Origin: Callaeas wilsoni | Taxonomy: Eukaryota > Chordata > Aves > Passeriformes > Callaeidae | Direction: 5' to 3' | Assembly (NCBI GenBank): GCA_013398955.1 | Contig: VWPU01003193.1 | Span: 30,755-94,754, forward strand | DNA length: 64,000 nt | Shown: positions 24,680 to 37,740 of the stretch, in pieces | How the letters are laid out: each line of letters begins with the position of its first letter | Numbering within the stretch: the first letter of the stretch is position 1 | Translations under genes and position numbers: made by a program | The notes under the pieces: generated by a model | What the model was told of the DNA's origin: nothing | What the model saw: the letters and a program-made list of their open reading frames with translations, nothing else | Database searches by the model: none

Positions 24680-25121
24680 CTACCTGTACCTAGGTAGCTA
24701 TAGCTGCACATGAACTGAGCTGCAAACCTCATCAGCCTGGCCACTGAAGCACCCAAACTCTGGGTTAGCCACTCTATGCCACAGTCCTCCGTCTTCTGCC
24801 CGCAGGAGAGTGCAGGAGGTTGGTCCCTGTTTAGAGTTAACTTGTATTGATGAAAATGTTCAGACTCCAAGTTTTCTGTATTAACTCTTCTAAATCTATG
24901 TTTTTAACCATTGTGAAAATTGATCCTGGAGTCACCAGCCAGGAACTTTTGCACACATTTGACCATTGTCAAATGCAGGAGAAATCAGGTCCATACCATG
25001 ATTATTCCCTGTGAGAGCAAGCTTAATGTAGGAGACCTACAGGATCCTTTTGAAGAGGAAAGTACGTTATGGTTTTACGCTTCAGAACTTTCAGGGACTT
25101 GAAAACTGAGAAGTTCTTTGC

Positions 25122-25136
25122 AGAGAGAGAGAGAGA
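25122..25136. repeat. (GA)n microsatellite in purine tract
   Basis: Seven or more GA units followed by ggggg and gaaagagaa, an uninterrupted purine strand to about 25151. Confidence 0.85.
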
Positions 25137-26474
25137 GGGGGAGAAAGAGAACAATTACTATCCTATGACATCATTAACACTTAAGGTTTGGGAAAAAAGG
25201 TCTGAACTAAAATACAGGAACATCAGAAAATTCTGACACATTGTGCAGATGTTTTATTCAGGTAAAGCAATTACTAACTTTTCAATCTTCCATTAATTAC
25301 TGCAGAATCTTTTCTAGGAAATCCAGGTTCATTAACTTAAACAGCTGCCAGTACAGCTATTTCCACAGGGTATTTATTTGAACTTACTGTGAAAGTGCTG
25401 CTTTCCTGTAAAGCTCAGTTTATTAACTTAATCCTCTGAAAAGTTATAAATGTCAGTATTGCTAGTACTTGTGATTTTTATCTCTGGTTTTATATCATTA
25501 GGTGTTTTTCTTTGACCTCATTCACCTAGGTTTAGGAGACTGCATGTCATCCTAAATTTTCAGTGGTTTTAAAGTATGTTGATAATCCTGATTATGACAG
25601 ATATATATGCTTATATATTTAACATGGACCCATCCTAAAGAAAATGCATGGGTTTGATCCACAATTTTTATCCAGCATGCTGGTTATAGCAGGGTTTAGA
25701 TTTCAAGTAAGTTTAAAGTCTGAAATAGAGTAATATATTATTTCAAGGAAAATTAATCAGAAATATTAGTTCTCACTGTCAAGAAGAATACACCTCATGT
25801 GCTCTGTTTACAAATCATCATTGACACTCGCCCTGTTTGCTACTCCCTACCACGCTCTATTTAATATCAGTCTTTTGAAATGGCTGCTCTTTCCATTTCA
25901 CAATTGTATGCTGGGTAAAAGGGCTACTTGGGCTAGTAGATACAATCATCCATAAACTGGTAAAAAAAGCCTCTCATATAGCTGAAGGTAGAAACCTTCC
26001 TCCTGTGGAAGAGATGTGGTGTGCTTCTTTTCATTTTTAAGACTCCTTTATAGCTGGATTAGATGGAGGGCAATTTTTGCAGAGTATATATGATGTTTCT
26101 CTACACCTGCTCAAAGAGTTTGCCCACCTGGTTTGATGATGGCTTAATCAAAAGACAATATACATGGGACATTACATCTTAAGTGTAGCAAAAAGAGCAG
26201 TGAAAGCAGGAGGGGATTGCTACCAAGAACAATCATGTGTTCCAGCGACTATTTTCCCTCTGTCCTTGTGATGGTGCTAGGAGTCCAGTGTAGAGCTCTT
26301 TGTGTTTCTCTCAACACAAAAGTGGAATAGTGCATTTCACCAGCTTGGAGTTACCCTGGCAGCTTGGACCCTGAACTGTCAGTGCCCAGGAACACATTTC
26401 TGACAATACCAGTGGCAACAAATCTTCATCACAGACCTGAGAAGAAACATTTGATTTAATCAAATACTTGCTAG

Positions 26475-27685
26475 TGTGCGTGGTGAGTTGACCTTGTGGT
26501 GGGATGGATGCCAGGGGCCACCAAAGTTGCTCTATCCTTCTCCTCCTCTGCTGTACAGGTGAAAGAAGATCCAATGAAAGGTTTATGGCTTGAGGTGAGG
26601 ACAGGGAGAGATCACTCACCCAGTACCATCATAGGCAAAACTGACTCAACTTGGGGAAGTTTGATTTAATTTATTGTTGATCAGTTCAGAGTAGGACACA
26701 GAGAAACAAAGCCAAATCTTAAAAATACTCTCCCCGACCCCCCTCTGTGCTTTGTGACCAGTTTTACTGGTGATTTTCTCTACCTCCATCCCCGCCACCC
26801 AGCAGCCCGAGTGATGAGGAGATGGGGTTGTGGTCAGTTCATCACACGTTGTCTCTACGCCTCCTTCCTCAGGAAGAGGAATCCTCACAGTCCTCCCCTG
26901 CTACATTGTGGAATCCCTCCTGTAGCAGACAGTAGTCCTCCACAGACTTCAATGTGAGTCCTTCAAGTCCTTCCATGGGCTGCAGTTTTTAATGAACTGC
27001 TCCAGCATGTGTCCCATCCATGTGGTGTAGTCCTTCAGGAGCAGGCTGCGTCAGTGTTAGTCCCCAATGGCATCACAAGTCCTGCCAGCAAACCTGCTCC
27101 AGTGCGGGCTCCTCTCTCCACAGGCCTACCAGGACCCTGCGCCAGCACCAACTCCTCTTTCCATGGAGCCACAGGTCTTGCCAGGAGCCTGTTCCAATGT
27201 GGGCTTCCCATAGGGTCACAGCTTCCTTCGAGCATCCACCTGGTCTTGGGTGGGTCTTTTCCACATGCTGCAGGAAACGGATCTCTGCATCTCCATGGGC
27301 CTCTATGGGCTGCAGGGGCACAGCTGCCTCATCATGGGCTGCACCACAGTCTGCAGGGGAATCTCAGCTCTGCACCTGGACCAGCTCCTGCCCCTCCTTC
27401 TCCACTGACCTGGGAGAGTTTCTCTCACATATTCTCACTCTTCTGGCTGCTTCTTTTGCAGCAGATTTTTTCCCATTTCTTAGTTATCACAGAGGCACGA
27501 CCACTGTCATTGATGGGCTCAGCTCTGGCCAGTGGCAAGTCCATCTTTGAGCCAGCTGGCATTGTCTCCATTGGACATGGAGGAAACTTCCAGTAAATTC
27601 TCAAGGAAGCCACCCTGTAGCACACCCCACTCTCCCCCTCCACTACCAAAACCTGGCCACGTAAACCCAGAACACACTGTATACA
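26475..27685 (-). mobile_element. Solo LTR of an avian endogenous retrovirus, about 1.2 kb
   Basis: The + strand begins tgtgcgtggtgagttgacc and ends ...ataca, matching an avian LTR family whose true orientation is minus. On that strand an AATAAA lies opposite 26670-26675. The GC-rich middle has repeated 'tccagc...catggg...tgcag' phrases typical of the family. Flanks read gctag (26470-26474) and cctag (27686-27690), a likely 5-bp target duplication with one change. No gag, pol or env adjoins it. Open frames of 195 and 176 codons inside are chance products of GC-rich LTR sequence. Confidence 0.75.
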
Positions 27686-27690
27686 CCTAG

Positions 27691-28310
27691 AGACTCAAAG
27701 ATGTAAATGAACATTTTGTCAGTTCATCAATAATAGATGAAGTCTACATGGAGGTAGCTCTGTTTCAAAGGTCTTGCAAAAAAGGAGAGTTTAACTTTCT
27801 TTAAAGTTATCGGAATGGCACTGCACAATAGGTTAGGACTAATGAAGATGACAAGTGAATGAAGTATTAGTGGCATGACTCAATTTCTCACCCTCACAAG
27901 CTACCCACTGGATGTCAGTACATATCTAATAGCATTGTACTGTAGCTTTCTCAGGGTGTTAGTCACTAAAAGTCACTGGTAATAATTCCAGGAAAACTTT
28001 TACGCAGTTCTGTGTGCAACAGTTCCAGGAAATCTACTGTATAGCCTTTATCATGCTCAGAACATGTACAATCAATGAAAATGATCCTTAAAGTAAGACT
28101 AAGTTCTTTCCCGAACCGATTTAGAAAAGCACTGAAATATGTAAATTAGGCATGTCTGGCAGGTAACAGAAGTATTTATATTTTAATTGGCTGAGATGAG
28201 AGGCACAGGAGAAAAACAAGGACATTTTAGGAACAAACTTTCCAACTCTACATACCACAGCAACCATTGCAACTTTTACATCTTTGTGAACAAGTGAGTA
28301 GTTGACTGTA
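27691..28310. other. Intergenic, 0.6 kb between two LTRs
   Basis: No gene, exon or repeat recognised. Confidence 0.6.
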
Positions 28311-28450
28311 TGTTGTGATTTAACTAGCAGGCAGCTAAACACTACCCAGTCACTTGCTCACTTCCTGCTGCTAGCTGGGACAGGGAAGAGAATTAAAAGG
28401 AAAAAAAAAAGTAGAATTTGTGGCTTGAGGTAAAGACAGTTTGAGGCATT

Positions 28451-28456
28451 AATAAC

Positions 28457-28490
<34 letters not shown>

Positions 28491-28498
28491 GTAATAAA
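28451..28498. repeat. (AAT)n microsatellite inside LTR
   Basis: About twelve AAT units. The matching place in the 35.6 kb copy (ttttttaatatcattattat...) is shorter, so this array has grown within the element. Confidence 0.9.
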
Positions 28499-28672
28499 AT
28501 ATACGGAAGTAATATGTAAGGCAATTGTTTTCCATCCACCAGCTACTGCCCACTCAGTCCTTAGGCTGCAGCCCCCAGCAAGCCTTTCCCCCAGTTTATA
28601 ATTTGAGCATGACACCATATGCCATGGAATATCCTTTTGAACAATTTGAGTCAGCTGTTCTGGCTTTGTGTG

Positions 28673-29330
28673 TGTCCCGGTTTAGGAATGGTACTCCCCA
28701 ATGTAGTGCTCACGCTGGGACTCTCCAAACCACACTGTAAATCGCTCACTTCCCCTCCCACTCCCCCTTCCCCCTGTGAGTGGCTGGAGAGGAGAACTGA
28801 AGGCAGGAAAGGTGAAGATCACGGGTTGAGATAAGACAACTTATTGGAAACAGCAATGAGATAAGAAAACAAACAGTGACAGCAGTAACATGAATAGCAA
28901 AAACGTACAAAAGAGAGGGAGAGTGATTCACATGTAAAAATGCCGTCAGCGTCACGGCAGAGCTCAACCTGACTGCAGCCACACCACCTCAACTGCTCTG
29001 GCAGTCTCAGAACTAGCATCATCCAACGTAGCCCTCTGTGTGGAAATCAGCATTACCCTACCGTTCCTCACTTACTCCCACACTTACTCAACCAGAAGGA
29101 ACCCTTTCACCTCAGCAGAGACTCCCTTCCTCTGTTCCTCAGCAATGATGTGAGGTAGTATAGAATAATGAGGTGGTATAGAATAATAAGTTGATATACA
29201 GTAACCTCCAGGTCCTGGCCACACCCTCTCCTGCCTACAGCAAAAATTAACCCTCTCCTGTCTGGAACTGGGACTGTTTTCCCCAATTTCTTGTACTCCC
29301 CCCCCCCCAGCCTATTCACTGTTGGGGTGA
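28673..29330 (-). mobile_element. Second ERV LTR (family B) nested in the family A LTR
   Basis: Starts tgtcccggtttaggaatgg, an avian LTR terminus. It continues through a C/T-rich zone, cacgggttgagataagacaa, ...gagataagaaaacaaacag and ...acaaaagagagggagagtga. It ends in a C homopolymer near 29298-29310. The right edge is approximate and no target duplication was recognised. Orientation is inferred from the A/T-rich polyadenylation-like zone read on the minus strand. Confidence 0.65.
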
Positions 29331-29495
29331 TATGAGAAGCTAAAAAGTCCTTGACTTAGGGTAAGCACTACTTAACAACAATTAAAACATCAAAATCGTT
29401 TGTCTTATCAACATCGTTTTCATCCTAAATCCAAAACATAGCACTGTACCACCTATTAGGAAGAGAAATAATCCTATCCCAGCCAAACAAGGACA

Positions 29496-32400
29496 CGATG
29501 AAAAAGGCATGTCATATACAGCAAGTTATGGAGCCAAATCACTGTTCTCCAAACCAGGTATCACTTGTTTCTCGCAAAAGGCATGAACAGACAGAGGCAA
29601 GATGCCAAGGATACAGACTATTAATCCCAATTCTTCTACAGACTGAAACTGGTTTTGCTATGCAGTGGTCAGTCTACTTCTCATTATGCAGTGCCATAAA
29701 TTCATTGTTCCCAAAAGTTGTGAGTCTGTGGATCCACAAGACTTCCACATTTTAACTAGAAACAGCTTGCATTAAATGCTTAGCAGTGCTGTAGACGTGT
29801 GGAGGTGTCTCTGAACCTCAGCCCCACCAGCCGTTGTAGAAGACAAATCTGTGTTGAGGCCATTGGTGCAGGGCAAGTGAGGATGTCTGTCCTTGTGAGG
29901 AACATGGCATGGGGAGCACAGCCCTGCTTGGCAGTCACCAACACAGCTGGATTTGCCCTGGGAACAGCTGGTGTGAAGCCCTAAGCTTGGCATTTGCGGC
30001 CACAGTTCATCCATATGGGATCATACCAATTCTGTGAGCAGACCTACAAAATAAATAGGTCTGCTGCAATCCTAGGCGTCAACATAGAAACAAATATCAG
30101 GTTACAAAACTTTCATGTTTGAGAGGCTGACTCAAATTCTCTTCTCGTTTGCATCAGTCTAAACTTGGTGGATCTTCACTGAAGCTGGAGTTATCATACA
30201 CTTATGACAATGTAAATCAGATAGGAGTTGTTTCCTTGGATTTGATTTTGATTTCAAGCTGATTTTAAGGTCTATCAGTGCACAGAAACTAATGAAAGCA
30301 CTTAATTTATTAAAATATTGTGTATTCTATGTGTACAACTGTACACATGCTTCTGCTTTGCTTTGTGAAGGTATGAATCTGAAACATGAGAATACAAAAC
30401 TGGAAAACTGAGTGGTGAAAACCAATTCACTCTTTAGCTCTTGATGGTTTTATAGAGGGGGGAAAAAATCAAAGCATTTTCTTGTTGCTATGGTATTCTG
30501 CAGCATAGAGATTCACTATAGCAACCAGTGCATTACCTCATAAGGCATTGATCAGAATGCATATGTTGCCATGGTTGCCACAGGGAATATTTTATTTTTG
30601 CTATATTGATTGATGCCTTTGATGTCAGGTGGCTAGAAATATGAGGGAGATGGGAGCACTCTACATGACATTCTGCTTGTTTCCTGACGGCAAATATCAA
30701 TGGCAGTTGAGGATCACATTTGTCTAGATGAAATTAGAAAATTTTGAATTTTTACATGCAGAATCTTGCTTGTTACAAGAATTAAACATATGTAAGAAAT
30801 ATAAAATTTGAGTTTTCTTGTTTACTTGTTTTCCACCTCCTAGGAAAATGTTCCTACCAATTGCATTACAACACTTGGAGTCCTCATATTAGGGAGAATG
30901 GCCCCATACCTAGTATAATAAACCTGGATTTGTGTCCAGTTGTGGGTTTTGTACCTCATGTTCACTTGGGAAAGTTTATCATCTCTGTTCCTGTTCTGCA
31001 AAATGAAGCAGTAACCCAGGTGTGTTGCTAGAAATTGTGTTACAACACAAGTTGTTAGCAGAAATGAGAGAACGGGACTTTTGCAGATGTAGGATTATAC
31101 ACCCAGGAAATCCAACCGTCTGATTCTGTGCTGGAAAGCAAGGAGAAACTATACATTCCATGCCTAGTTTCTGTCTCTTATACACAGCTTTAAACAGATA
31201 CAACTTCACCAGCCTGGTACTTTGCTTGAGCTAACAGCTCTCGTTTCTGGTTCAGAAACAAGACTATGGATACGTTCATACGAGTGTTACTCCCTCTCTC
31301 TGAAGAAAAACTCTCATGCTGCTGCAGCATCTTAGCTCAAGCAACAGCAGGGATACAAATTTGATGGCCATACCAAATAATTACTGTTACATTGCACAAT
31401 CCCACCTATCTTCCGTAGTTGTTTATAGCCATAAATAATCCAAGTATCACTAACTGCTTACTGAAAATGTCTTACAAAACCCTCATTTGACTCTAGCTGG
31501 CTATGTGGCCATACAATAATTATTACATAGGAAAAGTCTCTGAAGTATCTCGTCTCTTTATTTGGAATAATTTCTTTGTTACAGGTACTTCCTCAAGGAG
31601 CCACTAAAAAAAAAACCTTTCTCTATTTTCAGTTCAGGAATACCAACTAGAAGACATCCATCCTCCACAGCTTTTTGAATAATCATGCTCAGGCATTTCA
31701 GAAAAGGAACTGATCCTTGCAGCTATGTGCTATTCTTGCAGACAGCTCAGCTGAAGTCAGCTAAGGTACCCTCTGTACTATACATATTTTCTATTCATAA
31801 GTGATTATGGGACCTGACTTCACCTGAAACCAGATGTAGGAAAAATAAGAGATCTCCCCAGAACTATCACTTTGCTCCTTATGCTACTTAACTGCCATAA
31901 TACAATTGCAGCAGAGCCCAGACTGAGATTTCAGGTCAGGCTTCATTTCCCAGGTAACTGTTGAATTTCCAAGAATCTTGCTTCCCTCTCTTCATCCTTT
32001 TTTCCTCTAATCATTCCATGATTTTACAGAAGCACTGTTCCCATCTTGCTTTCTGTATTTGTTAGTTTTGATCACCTTTATTTTGATTTCACACACCATC
32101 ATCATGGGGAGCTGGCATTTTTTCCTTTGTTCGGTCACTAGATGGCAGAAGAGACTCAGTAAAAGCTCTTCCACAGACAATAGGTAAGGATAAAAGTATA
32201 TGGCCTTTTTACTTATTATGTGGTCCACTTGGAGTTTTTGTTGACCAAAATTTCATGTTAAATACTTTTCTTAAATACCCTGTTTTCAGAGGGGTTTTTT
32301 TCATATAAAAAATCTGATGTGCTTTGGCTAAGGCTTTGCTTTTAAAGGGCCACTCTGAGCACCATATACCTCCACTTCCTTGAGTGCCACAAAGCCATTC

Positions 32401-35276
32401 TTGAAGATTATCTTTTCCTAAAATAATGTCTGCTGATTCCTCGACATTTCTTGTCAGCATTGTAGGTCGTGGTGAAGGGTGTTAGTGCCTGTCTGTAGTA
32501 ACCTTAGAGAAAGTAGTAATAATGAATTATGGAATACATAAAATATAGATTCTGAAAAAACTTGCAACAGACGGAGGTGAGAAGAGCATAGTTGTGTATC
32601 CTGCAAAAAAATCCTCATTCTATTTACCTGCAGATAATATGGGGCTAAAGTAATATGGGGCTAACTTCTAAAAGTTTTGTGTGGCCTAGAATAGAAACAG
32701 CAATAATGTACCAAAGTCTATTTTACTGTAATACCAACCACCAGTCCAGCTCTCAACTTGTCCTCTGCCTTCAGGATTGCTGGACGCAATACGTCTTTTC
32801 ACAAGCTGATATTGATGCCCAAAGATTTTTGCGTTTTGTGTATATCTGTAGTTTTATAGATTTTAATATATAGCTGTATAGTTTCCAACTCTTTGTCACT
32901 TTAGCATAGAAGCTGTACTTTCCCAGATATTATGCTATCTTCTTGGAATTCTGTTTAGTCTTGCTTTTGAGGCTAGCAAGGACCTTTTGTTTTCCACTAG
33001 AACTTAAAAGACATAACAAGAAAGCCCCTGGAATAATTCCAGTGGGGCAGAACATGGGGGAAAATTACCTAACCTACTCTTCTTCTAATTGGACAATATT
33101 TGATAGGTATACTAGTCAACTAAGCTTCTAAAAATTGTAGAAACACTCTGTCATGTGTCTATGTTGCCGTATTGTGCACCTTGAAAGCCTTTCGATTAAG
33201 GATTTGCTTTTATTTTATCAGTTTAATGCTGTTTGGGAAAGATACGTGTTTGATTCCAGGCAACAATATAGTTTTCCTTAGTTGCCTTGTAGAGGTAAAG
33301 GGGAGCAGGAGGAATCATCTCACTGTGGGAAAGAGGGGTAAGACAAACATATTAATAATGACATAACCTTGAGTAGCAGTCCTAGAAAATAGTACCCTTG
33401 GAAAGGAGAGGGAAGCTTACTGTGGAGAAAACAATGACAAGACATCCTTAACAGATATACTCGTTTACTCAAGTAAATGGTTTGGTTCTGGGGTATTGAT
33501 TGTCACAGTGTCTGGCAAACTATTTACAAGGAAGAGGGAAGAACAATGCACCTTCCTTGCCTTCCAGAGATACTAGAACCACTATTCAAGAACTTAAATG
33601 CTTACTTCTAAATACAGCAAAGTAATCCACTTTGCAGAGCAGTAACCTGCTCACACTGAGTTGTGAGAGCTTCAACAGAATTTAAAAGGCTCCTTAAAAG
33701 AGATTGGATGGGTATAGCATTCTCAATACGTAAATAAGAAGGTCTCACTATTACTTTCACTCCAATTGAAAAATGTTTCATCTAACAACATGAGACAGCA
33801 GCCATTGACTTTGGGCTGTTCTTCATCTGTCAGATCTCTGACTGTGATAATGGGAACTTCAGGAAGGGCATACACAAGATATGAGCACCCATCCTTTAGG
33901 AACCATCCACAAAACACTCAAAAAACTTCAAGGGCTCAAAACCCTGTACTGTTGAGAGCTTATATAGATTCGTCTTTCTTGCATTAGCTTTACTTCGTAT
34001 TTCCTTATGTCATTCTATAAAGCCTGGTGTGTATGTCTGTCAACAGAATGAACTGAAGCCCTTGTGAACAGTACAGGATGGGTGGTGGGTTTGCTCTTAC
34101 TAGTAATATCCAGCTTCGAAAAGGCTCCTTCTTCTGGAAAATTGTTCATAAAAGCATTTTCACTGGGACATGGAAGGGAGCATATTCTCCAAAGATGATT
34201 TCAGCTAGTTTCAAAAAGTGTATTTCTGCCCCAGAGACCTCAACCTGACTGTTTCCAAAGAAGACTTTGCCAAATAATGGTCAAAAGGAAAAAACTAAAA
34301 TGTTGGTCTTATTCACCATAGTATTTTCTCTATTTTTTTTAAACAGGGAAATGCTAGACTTTAAACAGAAGTAGCTTTACCTTCCATAAGGCTTGCTCCC
34401 TAAAGTTCCTTCAAAGTATTCATGCCAAGGAGAAGAACTTTCATCTAACCATTGCTGATCTACAAAGACATTGTCCTTTGCAGATCTTTGAGGATTCAAT
34501 AGGATGCTAGAAATGTACCAAATTTGTTCCTGCATTAGAAGTTACCTTCACCCCCTCCTTATCCTTTAAATAATCCCTAAAATAGCAACAGGTGGTTTCA
34601 GCTGCATCTAGATTTATTTCTTATCTGAGAAAAGGTCTTTGGTCTGGCAAACATCTCCCAAAATCCTACAACACAGACATCAAGCAAAAACTGCTTCAGC
34701 AATAGGCTCACTTGCATGTGCTTAGGCAAAAGAAGGATTTTTCAATGTCTTTGACTCCAGCAAAAACTGCATGAGGTTGCAGCAGCTAGTGAACTGTATT
34801 CTTTTCATGCTTTATGCTTTCTCAGATACACTTGTGATAGCTCTACACAAATCCAGTCAGGTAGTTTACTCATTAGCCATCAAAGAGAGAGCTAGCCTAA
34901 TACCTGAGAACTGTTTTACCTAGCTGCACAAGTAGTCAAGGAAAATCAAAGCACATGATCTGAAAAGCTTGAATCTACCAAAGAAAGCTTCAGTTGAACA
35001 AAACTTGATAATGCTGTCCAAAGCAGAAAAGAAGGGTAATTCTCCCCCCTGGTTTATTTTGGGAGGGGAGATGGAAGAAACCAGTTTTCAAAATACAAGA
35101 AATCTTCCACTTACAGATTATCTTTGCAAATACAGACATTTCAGAGAGAGAAGGTTGAATCCTAAGGTCCTGATAAAAATGACTGAGGAACTATTATTTT
35201 GACATTGGGAACGCTTACTCTTGTCTTTGTAGAAGTGATCTAATTTATAATTCTTGGAAGACCCTCTTATGCTTAC
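29496..35276. other. Intergenic, 5.8 kb, no supported gene
   Basis: No mobile element could be named. The one point of interest is an acceptor-plus-open-frame-plus-AATAAA arrangement at 30845-30922 (listed separately). All other open frames are short and unsupported. Confidence 0.55.
30845..30922 (+). other. Terminal-exon-like segment (candidate)
   Basis: A pyrimidine-rich tract and CTCCTAG precede 24 open codons (ENVPTNCITTLGVLILGRMA then PYLV), a stop, and an AATAAA overlapping the stop (30917-30922). No homologue is recognised. Chance is a real alternative. Confidence 0.15.
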
Positions 35277-35281
35277 ATGCC

Positions 35282-35847
35282 TGACATGATTTCTGCTAGG
35301 ATAGAGTTAATTTCTTCTCAGCAGCTGTTACAGTGCTGTGTTTTGGATTCAGAATGAGAATGGTATCGATAACACACTGATGTTCTGGGTTTCTGCTAAG
35401 TCTTTTTTATCCTGAGTCAAGGACTTGTTTTTCTTGTCTCATGCTCTGCCAGTGAGGACATACACAAAAGAAACTGGGAGGGAGCACAGCTGAGGCAGGT
35501 GGCCTGAACTCACTGAAAGGATATTCCACACCACGGAACATCATGCCCAGTATATAAACTGGGGGAGTTTCCAGGAAGGGCAGCTGATCTGGATCTGGCA
35601 TCCATCAATGGGTGGTGAGTGATAGTATTGTGCATCACTTGTTTTTCCCCTTTTTTAATATCATTATTATTTACCATTATGATTGCATTTTACTTTATTT
35701 GCAATTATTAAGTTGTTCTTATCTCAGCCTACAGCTTTACTTTGATCGTCCTCCTCATTCCGCCAGGATGGCAAAGGGAGAGATTAGGGGTTGAGCAAGC
35801 AAGTGGCTCTGTGGTGTTTAATTTCCATCTGGGCTTAAACTACAACA
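35282..35847 (+). mobile_element. Solo ERV LTR (family A), sense, with target duplication
   Basis: Begins tgacatgatttctgctagga and ends cttaaactacaaca. It has a TATA box TATATAAA at 35551-35558 and a degraded poly(A) signal in ttattaagttgttcttatct (about 35705), so the promoter faces right. Flanks atgcc (35277-35281) and atgct (35848-35852) look like a 5-bp target duplication with one change. No internal retroviral sequence follows, so it is a solo LTR. Confidence 0.85.
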
Positions 35848-35852
35848 ATGCT

Positions 35853-37544
35853 ACACAAAAAACGGGAGAAAAAAGAATGTGAAACACCAAAACAGCTGCT
35901 ACTAGATGTCTTTTTCTTGATTGTAACAAAATAAGACTATGTTGATGGTACCTGTTCTGTCTGATGGCACTATTTCTAGCAAAACGTGTTCTAAAACACA
36001 ATAGGTATAATTCTGAGTGTATTACTTTATCAGGGACAATGAACAGGCACTAACCTCCTTTTTAGTCTACATTATGGAAACAAATAGACCAGCCTAGAGA
36101 GAGCTTTTGATCCAATTTTTGTGAAGTAAACAGAAGAACGTGTAGAGATCAAGGCAACAACAGACACTGGTGCATGCAATGGTAATCATAGCACTGCCAT
36201 AAAGGCAGTACAAATTAAGCAGCCACTAATGACTACAGAGCACAATACAAATATGACCAGGCTTCTTTTCCTAAGCAAGAGTATGAATCTATTACACTTA
36301 TATATTTTTTGCACAGTACAGTCCTCAACTGCCAGTAAAACCATATTCTGCAATCAGATAATCTCCTGCTTTAGACAACATTTAGTGGCCCACTGCTAGG
36401 TCCATATCAGTCAGTTGCATTGCTGGCAATGGATAAGAGATAAAGGTCTCTTTTATTATCAGAGATGGGCCCATGGGGCTTTGTTCACACCACAGAAAAA
36501 CACTGCCTCTCGGTGGGTTGATACTTGAGTTTTATGTACATATGTCTTCTAAAGAGACTCATGTATTGTTCTAGAATCAGTGAGATTATTCAGGGTGAGT
36601 ATTTTGTTTTAACTGGTCTTAGCCCTGGTCTCTTCACCACAAGTCTAGATAGACCAGGACTGAACATGTATGTGTCTCATGCTGCTGCTGGCAACTCCTG
36701 TGAGGTCGAAAAAGTATCAACGAAGATAAACTTGTCACAAGTGTTTGTAAAGGGAGAGGATGGGAGGCAATTTTGTTTGGAGGTTTTGTTTGCTTAGTTT
36801 GTAACTAGTCAGCTTGATAATGACCAAAAGTGAAGGAATATATTGGTTTTGCACTATCTTGTTCAGGTCTATGCTACATTGAGTCTAGGACTGGTCCATG
36901 GCATGTAGATGGCTCTGTGCTAGATCTCCACTGTAAACCAATAGAGGTGCTGCCATTAGAGCTCTTCTGAAATCAATGTCAGAAGTTATGGAGCTGCTCT
37001 TGCTGAAGCACTCCAGCACGCAAGCACACGGGACAGACTCTGTCATCACGAAGTAGTATATTGTTTTTATGTGGCAAGGTTTTGGTAGTGGGGAGCTGCA
37101 TGCTTGACCTCTGTGAGAAGAGATACGGGCTGTCCCCATATAAGACACAGCAAGCTCCAAAATGGACCCACCACTTAAGTCCGCATATATTGTATATGGA
37201 AATACCTCTGCAGACTGTCTGTGTGCAGCTATGGAAAATATGAAATTGGTCTGAATGCCCCAGCAGACTGGACTTGAAAAGGAAAGGAGTAAACAAATTC
37301 CAAGTGCTGTCCCTTAATAAAGAGTTACAAATAACATAAACAATACTAATGGAAATATTGCTCTTTATACTAGCCCTCTGTCTCATTAGAAATACAGAAC
37401 AAGCCAGTTAAACAATACTATCTAATAAAAAAGGGGCTACATGATCCAGTCTGACTTCTCTAGTTAGTGCAATCGTAATTTATGCTGTTTTTTCTCATAT
37501 AAACTCTATGAGTCTTTAAGGATAAAGTTCATTATTTTTCATTT
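35853..37544. other. Intergenic, 1.7 kb
   Basis: Overlapping open frames at 36885-37386 (minus) have no recognised relative. No repeat named. Confidence 0.55.
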
Positions 37545-37667
37545 CAGCTACTTGAGTTGCAATGTGTTCTTGAACAGTTAAAACCTGCCTGGGAAAATCT
37601 AAAGAAGGAAAAGGGCATCTGCAGAGGCAGGCTTTGTTTCTATTCCTGTACACATTTCTGTAGAGCT

Positions 37668-37740
37668 CAGAGAGTCACAGAATTTTTAGGGTTGGAAGGG
37701 ACCGCTGAAGATCATCCACTCCAACACTCCTGCCTAGGCA
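37668..37740 (-). mobile_element. CR1 3'-end fragment, antisense
   Basis: Contains gtcacagaatttttagggtt, ggaagggacc, gatcatcc and actccaacactcctgcct, the CR1 3' terminus read in reverse. It is very short, and the sequence to its right has no clear CR1 match. Confidence 0.75.

Larger units (their letters stand above)
24316..26469. other. Intergenic or distal 3' UTR, no gene seen
   Basis: AT-rich. It contains a (TA)n run at 24657-24679 and a (GA)n run at 25122-25136 followed by G- and A-rich bases. No exon or mobile element recognised. Confidence 0.6.
28311..29495 (-). mobile_element. Solo ERV LTR (family A), minus, interrupted by a second LTR
   Basis: The + strand starts tgttgtgatttaac and ends cccagccaaacaaggaca, the reverse complement of the LTR at 35282-35847. 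Family landmarks are present: an A/T trinucleotide array (about 28451-28498), agtttataatttgagcatga (the TATA region read backwards) and aaaagtccttgac near 29344. Family A sequence stops near 28672 and resumes near 29330. The gap is filled by another LTR, so the family A copy is older. No clear target duplication was found. Confidence 0.8.

Noticed and set aside
27009..27596. Open frame of 195 codons, with a second of 176 codons overlapping (+)
   Set aside because: Both lie wholly inside a GC-rich solo LTR. They overlap in two frames and read as low-complexity Ser/Pro/His translation of LTR sequence.
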